From Cladochytrium replicatum (Eukaryota; Chytridiomycota; Chytridiomycetes; Cladochytriales; Cladochytriaceae): 64,000 nucleotides of DNA. The DNA is taken from assembly GCA_025526935.1 (NCBI GenBank), contig JAHLKD010000013.1:558001-622000 (forward strand), read 5' to 3'. Shown one piece after another: positions 10,453-21,488 of this stretch; within the stretch, counting starts at the first letter, position 1, and each line of letters begins with the position of its first letter. A program made the translations under genes and the position numbers. The notes under the pieces were generated by a model. It did not search any database, was not told the origin of the DNA, and was given only the letters and a program-made list of their open reading frames with translations.

Positions 10453-12900
10453 CAAAAGCACACCTCAGTACTATCTACCAATCGCTGAAATAGGAGTTGA
10501 TGTCATAAGTATATTACCGGAGCTTGATCATACATCTGCAAACTGGCCTCAATGGAGAAACGTTATCGAAATACAAGTGGTAGCAAAGGTGTCCATTGTG
10601 TCAGTCTCACGAAATGCTGAACCTTTGCATCTAATTGGAGGCAAGGACTTATCTGACACAAACACAGCTTGGTGAGCTCGAAACCTTCTTCAGACATTGA
10701 TACTTGGCCCACTTATTGACAACATTGTCTCGCTCTCCATAATCATGAATGGGCATATCTGGTGGAAATGCCACCAGCAACTCATCTTATTGTACTGGGA
10801 TTGTCTGCAGAAAATTAATTGAGCTGAAGTTGCTCCCATAGGTAAGTGCTTACCCCTCAGGACGTGTGGAATCAGTTCCCCAAAAGAGTTGTGCGATGTT
10901 AACCAGTCACATATCTCTCTAGCTTCTTTCCTCCCCATCTGAATAAATTTCGATTCCCATAATCAAAGCAAACAGACAATCACACACTCATCATTTGCAG
11001 GAAGACCCATGATAGCCCCTGTTGCATACTGCGACTTGACATAGGTGCCAAATTGCACTGCAACCTGTGTGCCAATTTTCAGCATGAAGTCCGTGTAGAC
11101 AAAGCGAATTGTTATCCAAGATCATGGTTGGAACTATGACGTTCAAAAGCTCACTGCACCGACTGTGCTCCCAAGAAGTCGTAAGATTTGCTTTGAGAAA
11201 CGTTTTAAGAATGGTTTATTTGATTACTTAGCATTTGTGTTCTTCTGCAATTTTTCCACTTCTTCTTTATAAGTTTGAATGTTTCCACTTGTTCTGTTTA
11301 GTTTCTGTTATCTCAATATTTATTGCGATATTTCTTCACAACTTACCTTCTTGAACCATCTTGACCCAAACACGAGTGCACTGATCTGTTCATGTGACAA
11401 AGTATCCCTTTATCTGTGATGTATTGGAAGACCTCACAGACCAAACCGGCAAGGGGCTCAGATACAGGCTCAAATCTTACACCCCCCTAGACAAGTGAAA
11501 CGGGTCTACATAAAGATACCATCCATTGAACTTCAACCCTCACCAGCACATGTGAAGGAATTGAATGGATTAGCAGAATGAAATGTTTGTTCGATCAAGG
11601 AACTATCAGAAGCAATGTTGCTACAATCTGGACGTCCTCGCAGCATCCAATTCAGGCAGTATTCAATCATATGCCGCGACAGTCAAAAACAGGGTAGTTC
11701 ACAAACTGAAAACATACCTTTTGTTGCTTATTTTGGCAAGATTATGGATATGGCATATATCCACACCCTTTGGAAGTTGGTATCAATATGCATCTACTGT
11801 CTCCTTCCGAGGACATATCAGCATCATCCTCAATCGAACCTTTCTGTTTCACCAACAAAAAAAGAGCTTCTCTTCATTGCAATTGTCGTCTAACGAAATG
11901 GATATGAATCCACCCTGAATTGACAACGAGCTCAAGAAGATGGGATGCGCCACAATGCCCACAAATACTTTTGTGGATGCGTCATGGTATTGGGTGCGAT
12001 ACCTAGATCCCAAGAATTCCAACCAATAATCAAATATGAAAGTATGTGGCATTAGCCTCATTCCTTTAGATTATGCTCTCCAGAAACTGCGAAAAACAAT
12101 CTGCCAGTGGAGTATGTGGGAGGAGTAGAGCACGCAATTCTTGATCTTCTATGTCCTGACGGATCATGGTTTTATCCCCCAATCATTCTGCAGATCATAC
12201 TGTCGGATGCAAGCCATTCAGGCGGCTTTTTCTATCTGTACGCTGTGTGGTTCCTTACCTTCCTTTCACCAGGGTATGGTCCAGGGAAAGTGGTCGATAC
12301 CTGAGGATCACAGATTTGAACATCACTGGTTAGTTAAACACACATACCACATCAGTAATTATTTTAAAAATGTATGAACAGACGCAGATACTCCAAGGAT
12401 CCAATCATCTGATCAGCCGGCTAAAGTATCTTGAGAGAAAATGAGCAAGTCAACATATGACGGGGTGAATCCGGAGGTAGGCTATCCAACACAATCAACT
12501 TCAATACAGATTTGTGACCAGATCCCATGTTTTAAGGAAGTAATCAATGGGGAAAGCACTCGACGCCCACCTGGCTCTACGTCCTTCACAAGGCAGCACC
12601 GCCCGATGAATTAATGTGGGACTCGCAAGCAATCTTGGGCATGCAGTGATTCATGGAATGAATCCGCATGCTTGTGAAGCAGCGGAAGGAGCAATTTCCC
12701 AGCGAGCCAAACTTACCTGAGAGCGGCAATTCAATTTCGCTTTCCGAAAGATACGGCAGACTCGCTTGCGGCTGCATGTGCACCGGACTTTACATTCAGT
12801 GAGCTCGCTCAAATGAATTTCGGATTAGCGGTCTCAGACTCCTTCGCTTTATGTTACTGAAACCTTAGAATCAACATTCCTGCGTAATCAAGCCATCTCT
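10453..12900 (+). pseudogene. Decayed sequence, possibly a gag-like retroelement remnant
   Basis: The plus-strand translation near 10500-10680 reads LDHTSANWPQWRNVIEI followed about 50 residues later by a stop. This resembles the W..W opening of Copia-type gag regions. Further pieces (11580-11900, 12107-12300) are broken by many stops and frame changes. No reverse transcriptase, protease or integrase motif and no long terminal repeat could be found. The retroelement reading is weak. Confidence 0.25.
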
Positions 12901-14571
12901 GATCTAATCAATCTGTCGCAGCGACTAGAGAATCCGCGTCTCACCATTCGGGTAGAAAATACCGTGATTACTTGACATGGCCATTAGCATGACTAAGGAT
13001 TTTCAGTTTGCTGAGAATGATGCAACTTTGTTCCGAATATGGCTAGCGAGGTATGGGAGAATTGAGCTCCGGTTGAACCAACATTCCCCTCTCCATGGAA
13101 CTGGCAATTTGCCGCATGTGTATGAACATGTTCTAGTCGAAGTGATGGAAACATGCGAGGTTACAGTGTGTCGAGACCTTTGATTAAAGGAGAATGCTTA
13201 CTGTTTCTATTTTTGTAAAAAGTGTGAATGGATGAAAGGCCATTCGTGTGCCAAAATATGTAATACAGAGAGAGCCGGATTTGATCGACCTGGCTCGTAT
13301 GTCATATTCTATACTGCTGCAGGAGACCAAACGAATCGTGGTAGCAAATGGAGGAAAGGTGGTCAAATTTCGTTTTTTAAGGCAGTTCCTTCTTTTGTTC
13401 GTCAAAAAATAGAAACAGATTGGGAAGGAAACGAGACGCTAAACATGAGGTAAAGATGTTATCTAAAAGCGGAAACATAGAATTGTGTAGAGCAGGGAGT
13501 TGGATGAGCACCAGAGACAAACCCTCGTACTTCAATGTTAAAGGAACCGTTGTGACGTTCCGATCGCATGTATGTTCGTTTCTGTTTCCGATTTCTGCGA
13601 AGTTCAAAAAAACAAATAAATGATAAGCTGCTTTTTCCCAGATCCCCGGGAAATAATAATGAGAGAAGTTGGTCGCAACCGGAAAGCAAATGTGCAAAAT
13701 ACAAGTAATCTTCAAGCACAAAGTGAATCTTCTCAGTTCGGTGGAGGGAATTTTTTCGGCCCAAAGGAACTCAACATTCCTTCAAAGGAAAACTGCGGCT
13801 CAACCATCAAACAAACATCCGCATCTCGAACGATGGAATTCGTATTATGTAAAAATAAAGGTTGGGCACACTAAGTACGTCTATCCCTAATAATGTTAAA
13901 AAAGGGCACATTTACGAAAACTTCAAAGTTCATTCAACCCATAAAAAAGCATGCTTTTTTTTGAAAACCTACTCCCAGGTTAACGAAGAGAATTTCAAAG
14001 TAGGATACACTGTGTTAATAAAGGGAAAACAGTTCGAAGGTTGAAAAAGAAAACAGTAGTTGGGGACAGATTCGCAGAGAGAAGAGAAAGGTAGAAGTAC
14101 AGCATTTTTGGGGTAATCAGGGGACTGGAGGGAAAAGGAGTAAATTCACAACAGAATTAAAAAAAGAAATCTTTTTGGGAGAAAAACAAAAAGATCTCAT
14201 TGGGGAATCATAAAAAACCACGGTAAACGAGAGGTGGGCCGCCAAAAGTACAAACCCCAAACGACTGTCGCAGTGTGAGGCAATGCAAAACAACAAACGC
14301 AAACAGAGAGAAAAGGTGACGAATTTGACAAAAAAAACAAAGCGACAAAGTAGGGGAGTCGAAAGGAAAGGGTAAAAGCTCTGCTTCAAAAATAACACTC
14401 CCACGTGTACGCTGCTTGCCCTCCCCAAGAAAAAAAAACCAGCTTCCTCCAGGTTAACGATGCTGATAAGTAAAAAATTACGTTACACAAAATACCATCG
14501 CAACTACTCGCAACGAAGATAAAAATCACACTCCACAACGCATCTTCTCTCGATCCCAAAAAAAGTCGTTT
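12901..14571. other. Gene-poor, A-rich flank downstream of the CCCH gene
   Basis: A/T-rich with many A runs, especially 13900-14560, consistent with 3' flank and untranslated region of the minus-strand CCCH gene. Frames of up to about 115 residues occur on both strands but lack recognisable motifs. Confidence 0.4.
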
Positions 14572-16554
14572 TCAAGCAATGTTCTTGAAGAACGCCAACC
14601 TCCCATCCACCTCCTCTGAGTTCTCCGCTGCTGCAGCAGCAACCCCGGCTCCTGTCGTTGTCGTCTCCGATGGCGCATACCCCTGCTCAATTTTCACCGA
14701 CGCATGCTGCTTGTGTCCGTACCTTGCCGAGGCCCCGACAGCCCGCCCAGAACCAACAGACTTGATCCGCCTGTGCTGCATCCTACGTCCCTCCTCCAAA
14801 AATACCGAGGTCGCCGAGTCCTCCGCGGGCAAACTGCTGCTCAAGCTCGGCACAGCTTCCTCCCAAAGCGACTCGGATGCGTCAGGCACCCGCGTCGGAC
14901 TGGCGAGCTGCACGGCTGTGCTCCCACTGCTTGCAGTACTGCCAACTGGTGAAGGCGAGATCTGAACGTTCTTGAGCATCATACCGAGCTCAAGCACCGA
15001 GGCCGATTGCGGACCGCTTGCGGGGGTGGCAAACATTCCTTCATGGATGGAAGGGCGGGAGCCGACCGGGGCGCGCGAGGGAGAGCTGAAAGGGTGGTGG
15101 ACGTGGTGGTGGGTGGGTGAGAGCATGCCCATCATCAAGGAAGTCGGTGTGGGCGCAACGATCAAACCGGGGCTGTTTGAGCCAAGCTGTTGCTCGCTTC
15201 CAGCAAATGATTTTGGCTTGCTGTTGAACGCCGCAAGTGCTTCGAGCTGTGGGCGAAGCATAGTTTCCCTCGGTGCGCCAAGGCTCTTGCTCCTAACATG
15301 GCCGCCAGGCATGATCCCCGTTTGAACTGTCGCAGCTGCCGCAGATTCATCGGAAGGTCCCGCACTAACACTCTGGCTCCTCTGTGGTGCGTGATCAGGC
15401 AAACTTCCGGGAATGACATGCCCGTTTTCATCCTTCTCGTCTTGAATCGCAATAAGCCTACGCTCGATATCCGCCATCTTCTTTTCTACATCCCTGTCTG
15501 TGTGGATAAAGCAGCACCGCTTTCCATATGGGCAAGTGCCTTTCTCCCAAAAAGTTTTGCACATCTCGGTCTTATACTTGGGATGGCGGTCCACAGGACG
15601 CAGCTCAGTTTCAGAGTGCGCGAACTGGCATTTTCCACCGTAACGGCAGTACCCAGTCTCTTCCCACGATCGGCAGAGCTCAGTCTTATATAGGTTGAGC
15701 TTCTTGCTTTCCCGGTCTGGGCCAGCACGAGAGGATGGTGTGTTAGCTCCGAAGAGAGCGGGATCCATTTCGTCGTGAGAGTGTCCGCCGGTCGTGGAGT
15801 CGGAGGATTGGTCGTCTTGGAAGGGATGGAGTTTCAATGGAGAAGTAACAGGGGTAACAAGCGATGCGCCCATATTTGCGGTCCCGTCGGTACTTTGGGT
15901 TCGTTTACGTGAGTGCGTGTGGTGAGAGTGGAGAGCATCCGGAGAAGCCAGCCCGTATTGCCGAGCTGCAGCTGCAGCTAAGGCGGCGGCCATTACGGGA
16001 TTGTTTGCCGGTCCGTTTGCGGATGGATAGTAGAATTGTTTGCTCGCCGGGTTGTAAGGAGCATAAGTTGGCGGAATGTGTGGTAACGAGGGTGCCGCAC
16101 CAACTACGGCCATTTCTGGATTGTACGGACTGTACGCCATCCTTGCGTGGTTCGCAGCAGCTGCTGGATCGTACCCGTACGGGCTCATGGCAGCTGCACG
16201 AGCGAGTAATTCAAACTGCGCGGAGAGGGCTGAGGGGGGTAAATTCTTGAGATGATCTGTTCCAGGTGCGGCGGCAAAGTGATTTGGGTATTGGTGCGTG
16301 AGGTGTTGCTGCTGTCCACCAGCAAACAAAGCCGCACGGAACAGTGCATCCTCCGGTGCCACCCCGCTTCGACTCAGTGCGGCTGCATAGCCAGCGTAGG
16401 CAGCTGCTGCAGCTGAAGGGAGTTGTCCCTCTCCGTAGATACCATCATTGAAGGGGTACATCATTGTGTGAGGAGTAGACTTGGATCGTTGGTGAGTGAA
16501 ATTGCCAGGTCCTCTTGCCAACCGCGCTGGGCCATCCATTGTTGCTGCCGACAT
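14572..16554 (-). CDS. TIS11/ZFP36-type tandem CCCH zinc-finger protein
   Basis: About 660 residues in one exon from the ATG at 16554 ([15 protein letters not shown]). An upstream in-frame ATG exists, but an apparent leader intron (donor GTAAGC near 16625, acceptor TTGTAG near 16580) lies between, so the later start is preferred. Two CCCH fingers sit near residue 310: [20 protein letters not shown] and [20 protein letters not shown], each with the lead-in KTE and the C-x8-C-x5-C-x3-H spacing of the TIS11 family, which binds AU-rich elements in mRNA 3' ends and promotes decay. The N-terminal 300 residues are Ala/Tyr/Pro rich. The C-terminal region is Ser/Ala rich with several RxxSxS sites (RSKSLG, RSQSVS, RIKSVG), possible 14-3-3 or kinase sites. 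Target mRNAs are unknown. Confidence 0.9.
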   Translation of the reverse strand: MSAATMDGPARLARGPGNFTHQRSKSTPHTMMYPFNDGIYGEGQLPSAAAAAYAGYAAALSRSGVAPEDALFRAALFAGGQQQHLTHQYPNHFAAAPGTDHLKNLPPSALSAQFELLARAAAMSPYGYDPAAAANHARMAYSPYNPEMAVVGAAPSLPHIPPTYAPYNPASKQFYYPSANGPANNPVMAAALAAAAARQYGLASPDALHSHHTHSRKRTQSTDGTANMGASLVTPVTSPLKLHPFQDDQSSDSTTGGHSHDEMDPALFGANTPSSRAGPDRESKKLNLYKTELCRSWEETGYCRYGGKCQFAHSETELRPVDRHPKYKTEMCKTFWEKGTCPYGKRCCFIHTDRDVEKKMADIERRLIAIQDEKDENGHVIPGSLPDHAPQRSQSVSAGPSDESAAAATVQTGIMPGGHVRSKSLGAPRETMLRPQLEALAAFNSKPKSFAGSEQQLGSNSPGLIVAPTPTSLMMGMLSPTHHHVHHPFSSPSRAPVGSRPSIHEGMFATPASGPQSASVLELGMMLKNVQISPSPVGSTASSGSTAVQLASPTRVPDASESLWEEAVPSLSSSLPAEDSATSVFLEEGRRMQHRRIKSVGSGRAVGASARYGHKQHASVKIEQGYAPSETTTTGAGVAAAAAENSEEVDGRLAFFKNIA

Positions 16555-18212
16555 GATTGTCAAGAATTCGACCAAAAACCTACAACAACCGTAAAAATTT
16601 TGTTCATAGCTTTGTGGAAGGGAGCTTACTTTGAGATACACCGAAGAAGTACGTTCGACCGAGCTAATTCGTCGAATTCAGGAAGCTGATCAATTGTGCA
16701 AAAAACCAAATTCAAACAACGATGATAAGTCCATACAATTGCAGCATACGTCCATTCAATTGTAGCCCAAGAGAACGATCAGTCAAAAACGCCAAACCAT
16801 AACATTCTTTGCCACTTACACAAAGGCTCTTGTCCAGGAAAACAAGAAAAGCGCTCTTGAAACACTGTCCTGAAGGGCTGAGTTAACTTCCGTGTTGATG
16901 GATCTTTTGAGAAGAAACTTGTGTCTCGAAACTCTTCTTGTGTCTCGAAACTCTTCTCTTTGGCTCGTGACGCAAAGGGCGAACCAGACCGTTTTACAGA
17001 ATAAGCAATAAAGGGAAATTTAAGAAAAACTAAATGGAAATAAGCGTAGTGGGGACGAATTGGAAAAAATTACCAGCCAAATAAAAAAGGGGGATGTGGA
17101 TAAAGATACAGTGGTCAGCGCACGTCTTAGCGAGGCTGCGAGGGTACGCACAGGTATTAGAGAGGTAAGGGGAAGAAACGGATTGGAGAAGGAGCAGTTC
17201 GGTCGTGAAATGGGATGGGGGTTTGGCTGTTGAAATGCATATGAAAAGGAAGCATGCACAAGCAGGTTAGCAACATTCATACAGGAACCGACTCTGGCAG
17301 TGTTCCAGCACACTCCCTCCCACCACTAGCAATCACAACACTCACATCCACAGCGCTAGACAGTGCTCCTCCGCACCACAAATGTGTTTGTGGGTTGGGT
17401 TGCTCACAAGCCACACGAACGCGGTCTAATTTCAGCACTGCCACCATCACCATCACCAAATCAAATCACAAATTAAAGGTGGGAGAAGTCCGCTGGGAAC
17501 CAGCATCATCAAGGTCACATATCACCACCAAAAAGCACTCTCGCTTTGTGATCCAGCACGCGCATCATTGCCGTTTCAAATGGCAGATCACGTATTTCCC
17601 AACCCAAATATCCGATGATCACACCATTGCCCACGAAGAAACACTTACCTAGTAAAAAGTTACAACTTACAGAACGACACACCGTCCGATCTCTCGAATC
17701 AGATGGAGACCGTACTGAGCACAGTGCTTGTACGAGACCTCGTCGGCGGGAAAAGAGAAAAAGACCTCCGCTGGCGTTGGAAACGCGAAAAGCTTTCCCC
17801 CGTAGGTTTTAAGTTATATCGCGCTTGTTTCAACCACGCAAGTTGTCTTACGACGTGAACGAGGGGTTCTGATGCTTGAAAATGAGGCCCAACGGCTTGA
17901 ATATACAAACGAGTCGGCGTTGCTGATTGGGATCGTGAAGAGTCCACTTGGCCGTCCTCAGAATGGGCATTCAAAAAGTCTAAGTAGAAATGATTTGAGG
18001 AATTTTTACGGGAAAAGGCAAAGCTTGAGATAAGGGAAACCTGCAACCGCAGGCAAAGCATAGCACGCAATGCAGGGACGCAAATAGGATGGCACTAGAA
18101 GCAAACGAGAACGTGCTACATACCAACCGGCTGTTTGCGGTGTGAAGATAGTAGCTGAAGCCGCTTTGACGGTTAAATCGAACCCCGACCACCAACACCA
18201 GTTCAAACCTGA
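16555..18212. promoter_or_regulatory. Long leader/promoter region upstream of the CCCH gene
   Basis: Starts with an apparent 5' untranslated exon and intron of the CCCH gene (donor near 16625). It holds repeats such as GTGTCTCGAAACTCTTCT twice near 16920-16955. Open frames on both strands (for example 17254-17652 and 17699-18225) have no recognisable domain. I treat the region as regulatory or untranslated, by inference. Confidence 0.4.
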
Positions 18213-18644
18213 ATGAGTGAATCACTCACACGCTTTAACTTTTTGCGTGGCTATGGATCTGCAATGAAATTTATGCTTCGATTTTTGATTTTACAACTCT
18301 ATTTACTGAACATTACATTCTCAAGAGGTAGCAGGAAGTTTGTCACAAACTCCAGAGAGGATCTACATCATGTCCGACATGGATGCTCTTCCTTCCTTCA
18401 TTTTGAGAAAAACAAAGAGTTACTGCACGCAAACACAGGGACCTTTCCTCCTTTCCTGTGTGTTTTGCTCAAGGAACTTGGCCGGCGAGAATTGGGCAGA
18501 TCGAAACGCTCAAACGTAGCTTCTTTAGTAAACAAGGAAGAAAAGTTTTCTCAGAACACTTACTTTTGGTGTGCCTCTCAAAGTGACCTCAAATTTTTTG
18601 GTTTTAGAAGCCCTCCAACCTGGCTACCACAGCCTAATTATTGA
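18213..18644 (+). CDS. Weak 143-residue ORF, unknown
   Basis: A single frame with a hydrophobic segment at residues 18-36 (AMKFMLRFLILQLYLLNIT), which could be a signal anchor. The remainder is basic and contains no family motif. There is no sign of introns, and neighbouring DNA is noncoding. It may be chance. Confidence 0.15.
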   Translation: MSESLTRFNFLRGYGSAMKFMLRFLILQLYLLNITFSRGSRKFVTNSREDLHHVRHGCSSFLHFEKNKELLHANTGTFPPFLCVLLKELGRRELGRSKRSNVASLVNKEEKFSQNTYFWCASQSDLKFFGFRSPPTWLPQPNY

Positions 18645-18925
18645 GTGGGGAAAGAGAACTGCCTCTAGACGAAAATGCATGATGAATATGACAACAGAAA
18701 GACAAAATATTTAATAACGAAGCACACAGTAGAGAAATTTTTGATAATTCCTGCAGAGTAATCAAAAGGCGAATAGTTGGCGATCTAAAATGTGAAAGGG
18801 TAGAATAGACGAAAGACATTGGTATTTTGTGGAGTGGGTAAATTTCAGGGTGGTGATTGATAGTTCTTCACAATTTGGTTCCAGCGGGGGGCCGCACGCC
18901 CAGAGTATTTCTCGCGGAGGGGGCG

Positions 18926-18981
18926 GATGGTAGACAGCTAGCGATATGTCCCAGATGGTAGACAGCTAGCGATCTGTCCCA
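18926..18981. repeat. Two-copy 28-bp tandem repeat
   Basis: The unit GATGGTAGACAGCTAGCGAT followed by (A/C)TGTCCCA is directly repeated at 18926-18953 and 18954-18981, differing at one base. It lies in noncoding DNA between the weak ORF and the broken REEP gene. Confidence 0.9.
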
Positions 18982-19147
18982 GTGAGCAAGCCAGTAGAGT
19001 GCCGCAATCTTAGAGGAGAAGAACAGAGGAAAGTACTTTGGATGCTATCAGAAGAATGATCCGCGATGACAAACAGACCAAAAATAGCCTTATATCCAAC
19101 AAAAACGATTCGACCAGGATCCCATCCGTCCGTCAAAACTCCGCCAT

Positions 19148-19287
19148 CACTCGCAATAAGTCAACCATTGCTCATCACCATTCTCATCGGGGCCTTTGAT
19201 CGCCTTAATCGAAGCGAACACTCACAGTAAGTCAACCATCGCTCATCACCGTTCTCATCAGGGGGTTCGATCACCTTAATCGACGCG
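19148..19287. repeat. 69-bp tandem duplication of an exon tail and splice donor
   Basis: Units at 19148-19216 and 19219-19287 are about 80-85% alike. Each encodes on the minus strand an 'I-K-x-I-...-P-D-E-N-G-D-E-x-W-L-T-Y' stretch. The first-read copy (19219-19287) ends in a normal GTGAGT donor. The second (19148-19216) has GCGAGT at the equivalent place and is out of frame with the first. It is a diverged exon duplication within the REEP-like gene. Confidence 0.8.
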
Positions 19288-19430
19288 TAGGCAGTGTAGG
19301 CAACAGCAACGATGTTGGAGACAAACTTTGCGTTGAGTAGGTGCAAGGAAGGAAACCAATGCAACAAAGGCGATGGGTTTTAGCCGGGTTGCTTTCTGGA
19401 GGGTGACCAGAGCGGAACAACGTTCGCCCG
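19148..19430 (-). pseudogene. Broken REEP/Yop1 (TB2/DP1/HVA22) gene
   Basis: One minus-strand frame reads LLNAKFVSNIVAVAYTAYAS, then IKVIEPPDENGDERWLTY, ending at a T/GTGAGT donor that would complete the WLTYW motif of the REEP5/Yop1 family of ER membrane-shaping hairpin proteins. The preceding part, KATRLKPIAFVALVSFLA, is in another frame, so a frameshift separates the first hydrophobic hairpin from the second. The exon tail is tandemly duplicated (next entry), and the following exon (VVFxFF...) could not be found. Full family members have about 180 residues; only about 50 are recoverable. I judge it a pseudogene, though an unrecognised small intron could explain the frame change. Confidence 0.55.
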
Positions 19431-20375
19431 GCGCTTGATGGACGAGAGCGGGGGCACTATGTATGAGCGAGTGGCGACACATAGGGTTTCAGCTGCTTAG
19501 GTGCAGCATTCTCAGCGGTTGCCACGGAGCTCTGGACAAGGTCTGTTGTGGCAAGGGAGGCCAGTGCAGCCGCGGCGGGGGTGGACGGGGGAGGAGAGAG
19601 GTGGTTGATGGAAAGGAATTATGAAAACTTTGTGACGTGAGGTTAACTTTGGAGGGGGCACCAGTAATAAACCGGTTGGGTGTGGAGTGGCTAGTAGTAA
19701 GAGCCGCAATGATGCCATTTTGGGAGTGTGATGGGTGGCTGACATATGTGAACGAGTTGAAAAGAAATGCCGGTTGCTTTTGTTATAATAAAACACAATC
19801 CATATGAACTGCTGACTCTAGAAAATACATCCAAAAAGTTGATTGGATTTGTAGGAAATATTATGGTTCCGGCCCAAAGAAAATCTTCACTCCTCATTAC
19901 CAAGCTGGTAGTTGTAAACGAAGAAAGTCCTTTTCACTGATATGAGGTATATTGGGGGTTAGTTCCAGGATACAGCGAAAACAACGATTAAAATGATCTC
20001 TCACGTCAGATCCGTCTGGACGGTTGAGCGAACGAAGAAAAACCAAGTAGAACTATGCAATAACGCACAGGCTGACCAAATCAGGAATATCGAAGAGGAT
20101 TGTTTCTTGGCTTGCTGGGGATCAAGATCATAAGATCATGATAAAGAAGAATTGCCATCACACTCAATGCCAAACTCCTACATGTGTTGGCCGGAAAATT
20201 ATTGGGTTGCAGATGTATTTGTCAGACAGAATGCAGACAGAATTTGTATTAATGCACCTTTCTAAAAGTTTGATGAATTAGTAATACTCATATTACTAAA
20301 TTATTTGTTATTTAGAATTAAAAAGCGGAGAAATGTTGGCCACTCAATACCACAACAACTCCAACTGGGCAAGCA
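19431..20375. other. Gene-poor stretch upstream of the SDR gene
   Basis: Minus-strand frames here (19512-19796, 19691-19903) could include an early exon of the broken REEP-like gene, but I found no convincing link. The last 150 bases are A/T rich and presumably carry the promoter of the SDR gene. Confidence 0.35.
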
Positions 20376-21217
20376 ATGAACGGAAAACAAGTCCTGATCT
20401 TCGGCATCACCGGTAACGTTGGATCAGCCGCCGTCAACGGGCTCCTCAACGCCGGTGCGATAGTGCACGCCCCCGTCCGTGCATCCGACGCTTCCTCCCT
20501 TCGCCTGCCTCCTCTGATCTCTCCATCGCACGAACGACTCAACCTTCTTTACGGTTACGACTTGTCCAAGTGGGAAGACGCGCAGAGGTTGAAGGAGAAG
20601 CTGGCTTCTGTCAATTTGGATCATGTTATCGCATCGATTGGCCCCTGGCAGAAAACGCCTAAAAGTAAGTCGATTGCCAGCACATTCCGTTCGGTCATTT
20701 GACAAGTTAGTCTAGTACACGAGATGAGTTTTGAGCAGTACCGCAACGTATTTGCAACGAACGTTGACAGCCACTTTATTGCGTACCGCACCTTCGCTCC
20801 TCAGAGTACGTGCCCAGATGCCCTATTCCCTATTTGCATTGAACTCTACTCAATTGCTTTCCGTTAGTTCTGCAGAAGACTGGGAGTCTTTACTTGATCG
20901 TCAACGGAGCAGCTAAAGACATGCCCGCCGCTGGGATTTCCTCGGTCGCAGCGGCGTCGCTCCACGCCCTCTCACGCACGATCGCCGTTCAAACATCCGA
21001 CACGCCCGGTGCTGCTCTCGAAATAGTGCTCCACCTCCGTGTTGAAGACGATCAGACATTTGAGAAATTGTATCCGAAAGCCAAAGACTGGTCGGAAAAT
21101 GATGCGACCCACTCGAGCGTGTTTGGACAAGTGTTTCCCAAGTTATTGGAATCGGGAAAACGTGGATCATTCGCGCTAGATTCCAAGGCAACATTCTTGG
21201 GTTTGGTGAAACATTAA
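20376..21217 (+). CDS. Short-chain dehydrogenase/reductase (SDR)
   Basis: About 240 residues in three exons. The N-terminus MNGKQVLIFGITGNVGSAAV holds the Rossmann glycine motif GITGNVG (SDR type GxxGxxG). DHVIASIGPW occupies the NAG-like position after the fourth strand, and YRNVFATNVDSHFIAYRTF the following helix. Intron 1 (GTAAGT near 20665 to a CAAG acceptor near 20704) and intron 2 (GTACGT near 20808 to GTTAG near 20868) are both phase 1 and join perfectly to give ISLVHEMSFEQY and ILQKTGSLYLIVNGAA. The classical YxxxK pair is not obvious: after the fifth strand the region reads MPAAGISSVAAASLHALSR, with no Tyr or Lys in the usual position. It may be an atypical SDR with altered or lost catalysis. 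Substrate unknown. Confidence 0.8.
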
Positions 21218-21230
21218 ATTCCAGAGCAAA

Positions 21231-21339
21231 GTCCAGCACTTTGTGGAGTTCGTTTGTCGTCTTGATATTGTTGCGCCCTGTACTTTCCAGTACTCCGTGG
21301 AGTTTATGTGTTGTATTGAAATTGTTGGCACCATGCACT
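21231..21339. repeat. Diverged ~54-bp tandem repeat in the SDR 3' flank
   Basis: Two adjacent units of about 54 bases (21231-21284 and 21285-21339) share the pattern CCAG.ACT..GTGGAGTT...TTGT.TTGA.ATTGTTG. They begin just after the SDR stop codon and probably lie in its 3' untranslated region. Confidence 0.65.
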
Positions 21340-21488
21340 GTATTAATATTTTGGAAAATAAAGACCTATTTCCATTCTATTACTTCCGTATTGTCAGATT
21401 TGCATCACTCTGGAACGAAGGAGGGTTGTAAATTTGTTTAAAGGTATCTGATTTGTCATGAGTTGCTGCACCTGAAACGTAGTCAAAA

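Noticed and set aside
13184-13764. Overlapping ORFs of 70-114 residues on both strands
   Set aside because: A/T-rich DNA with mirrored frames and no motif or splice logic; most likely chance.
14579-14965. Plus-strand ORFs over the CCCH gene
   Set aside because: Shadows of a 660-residue coding exon with unmistakable zinc fingers.
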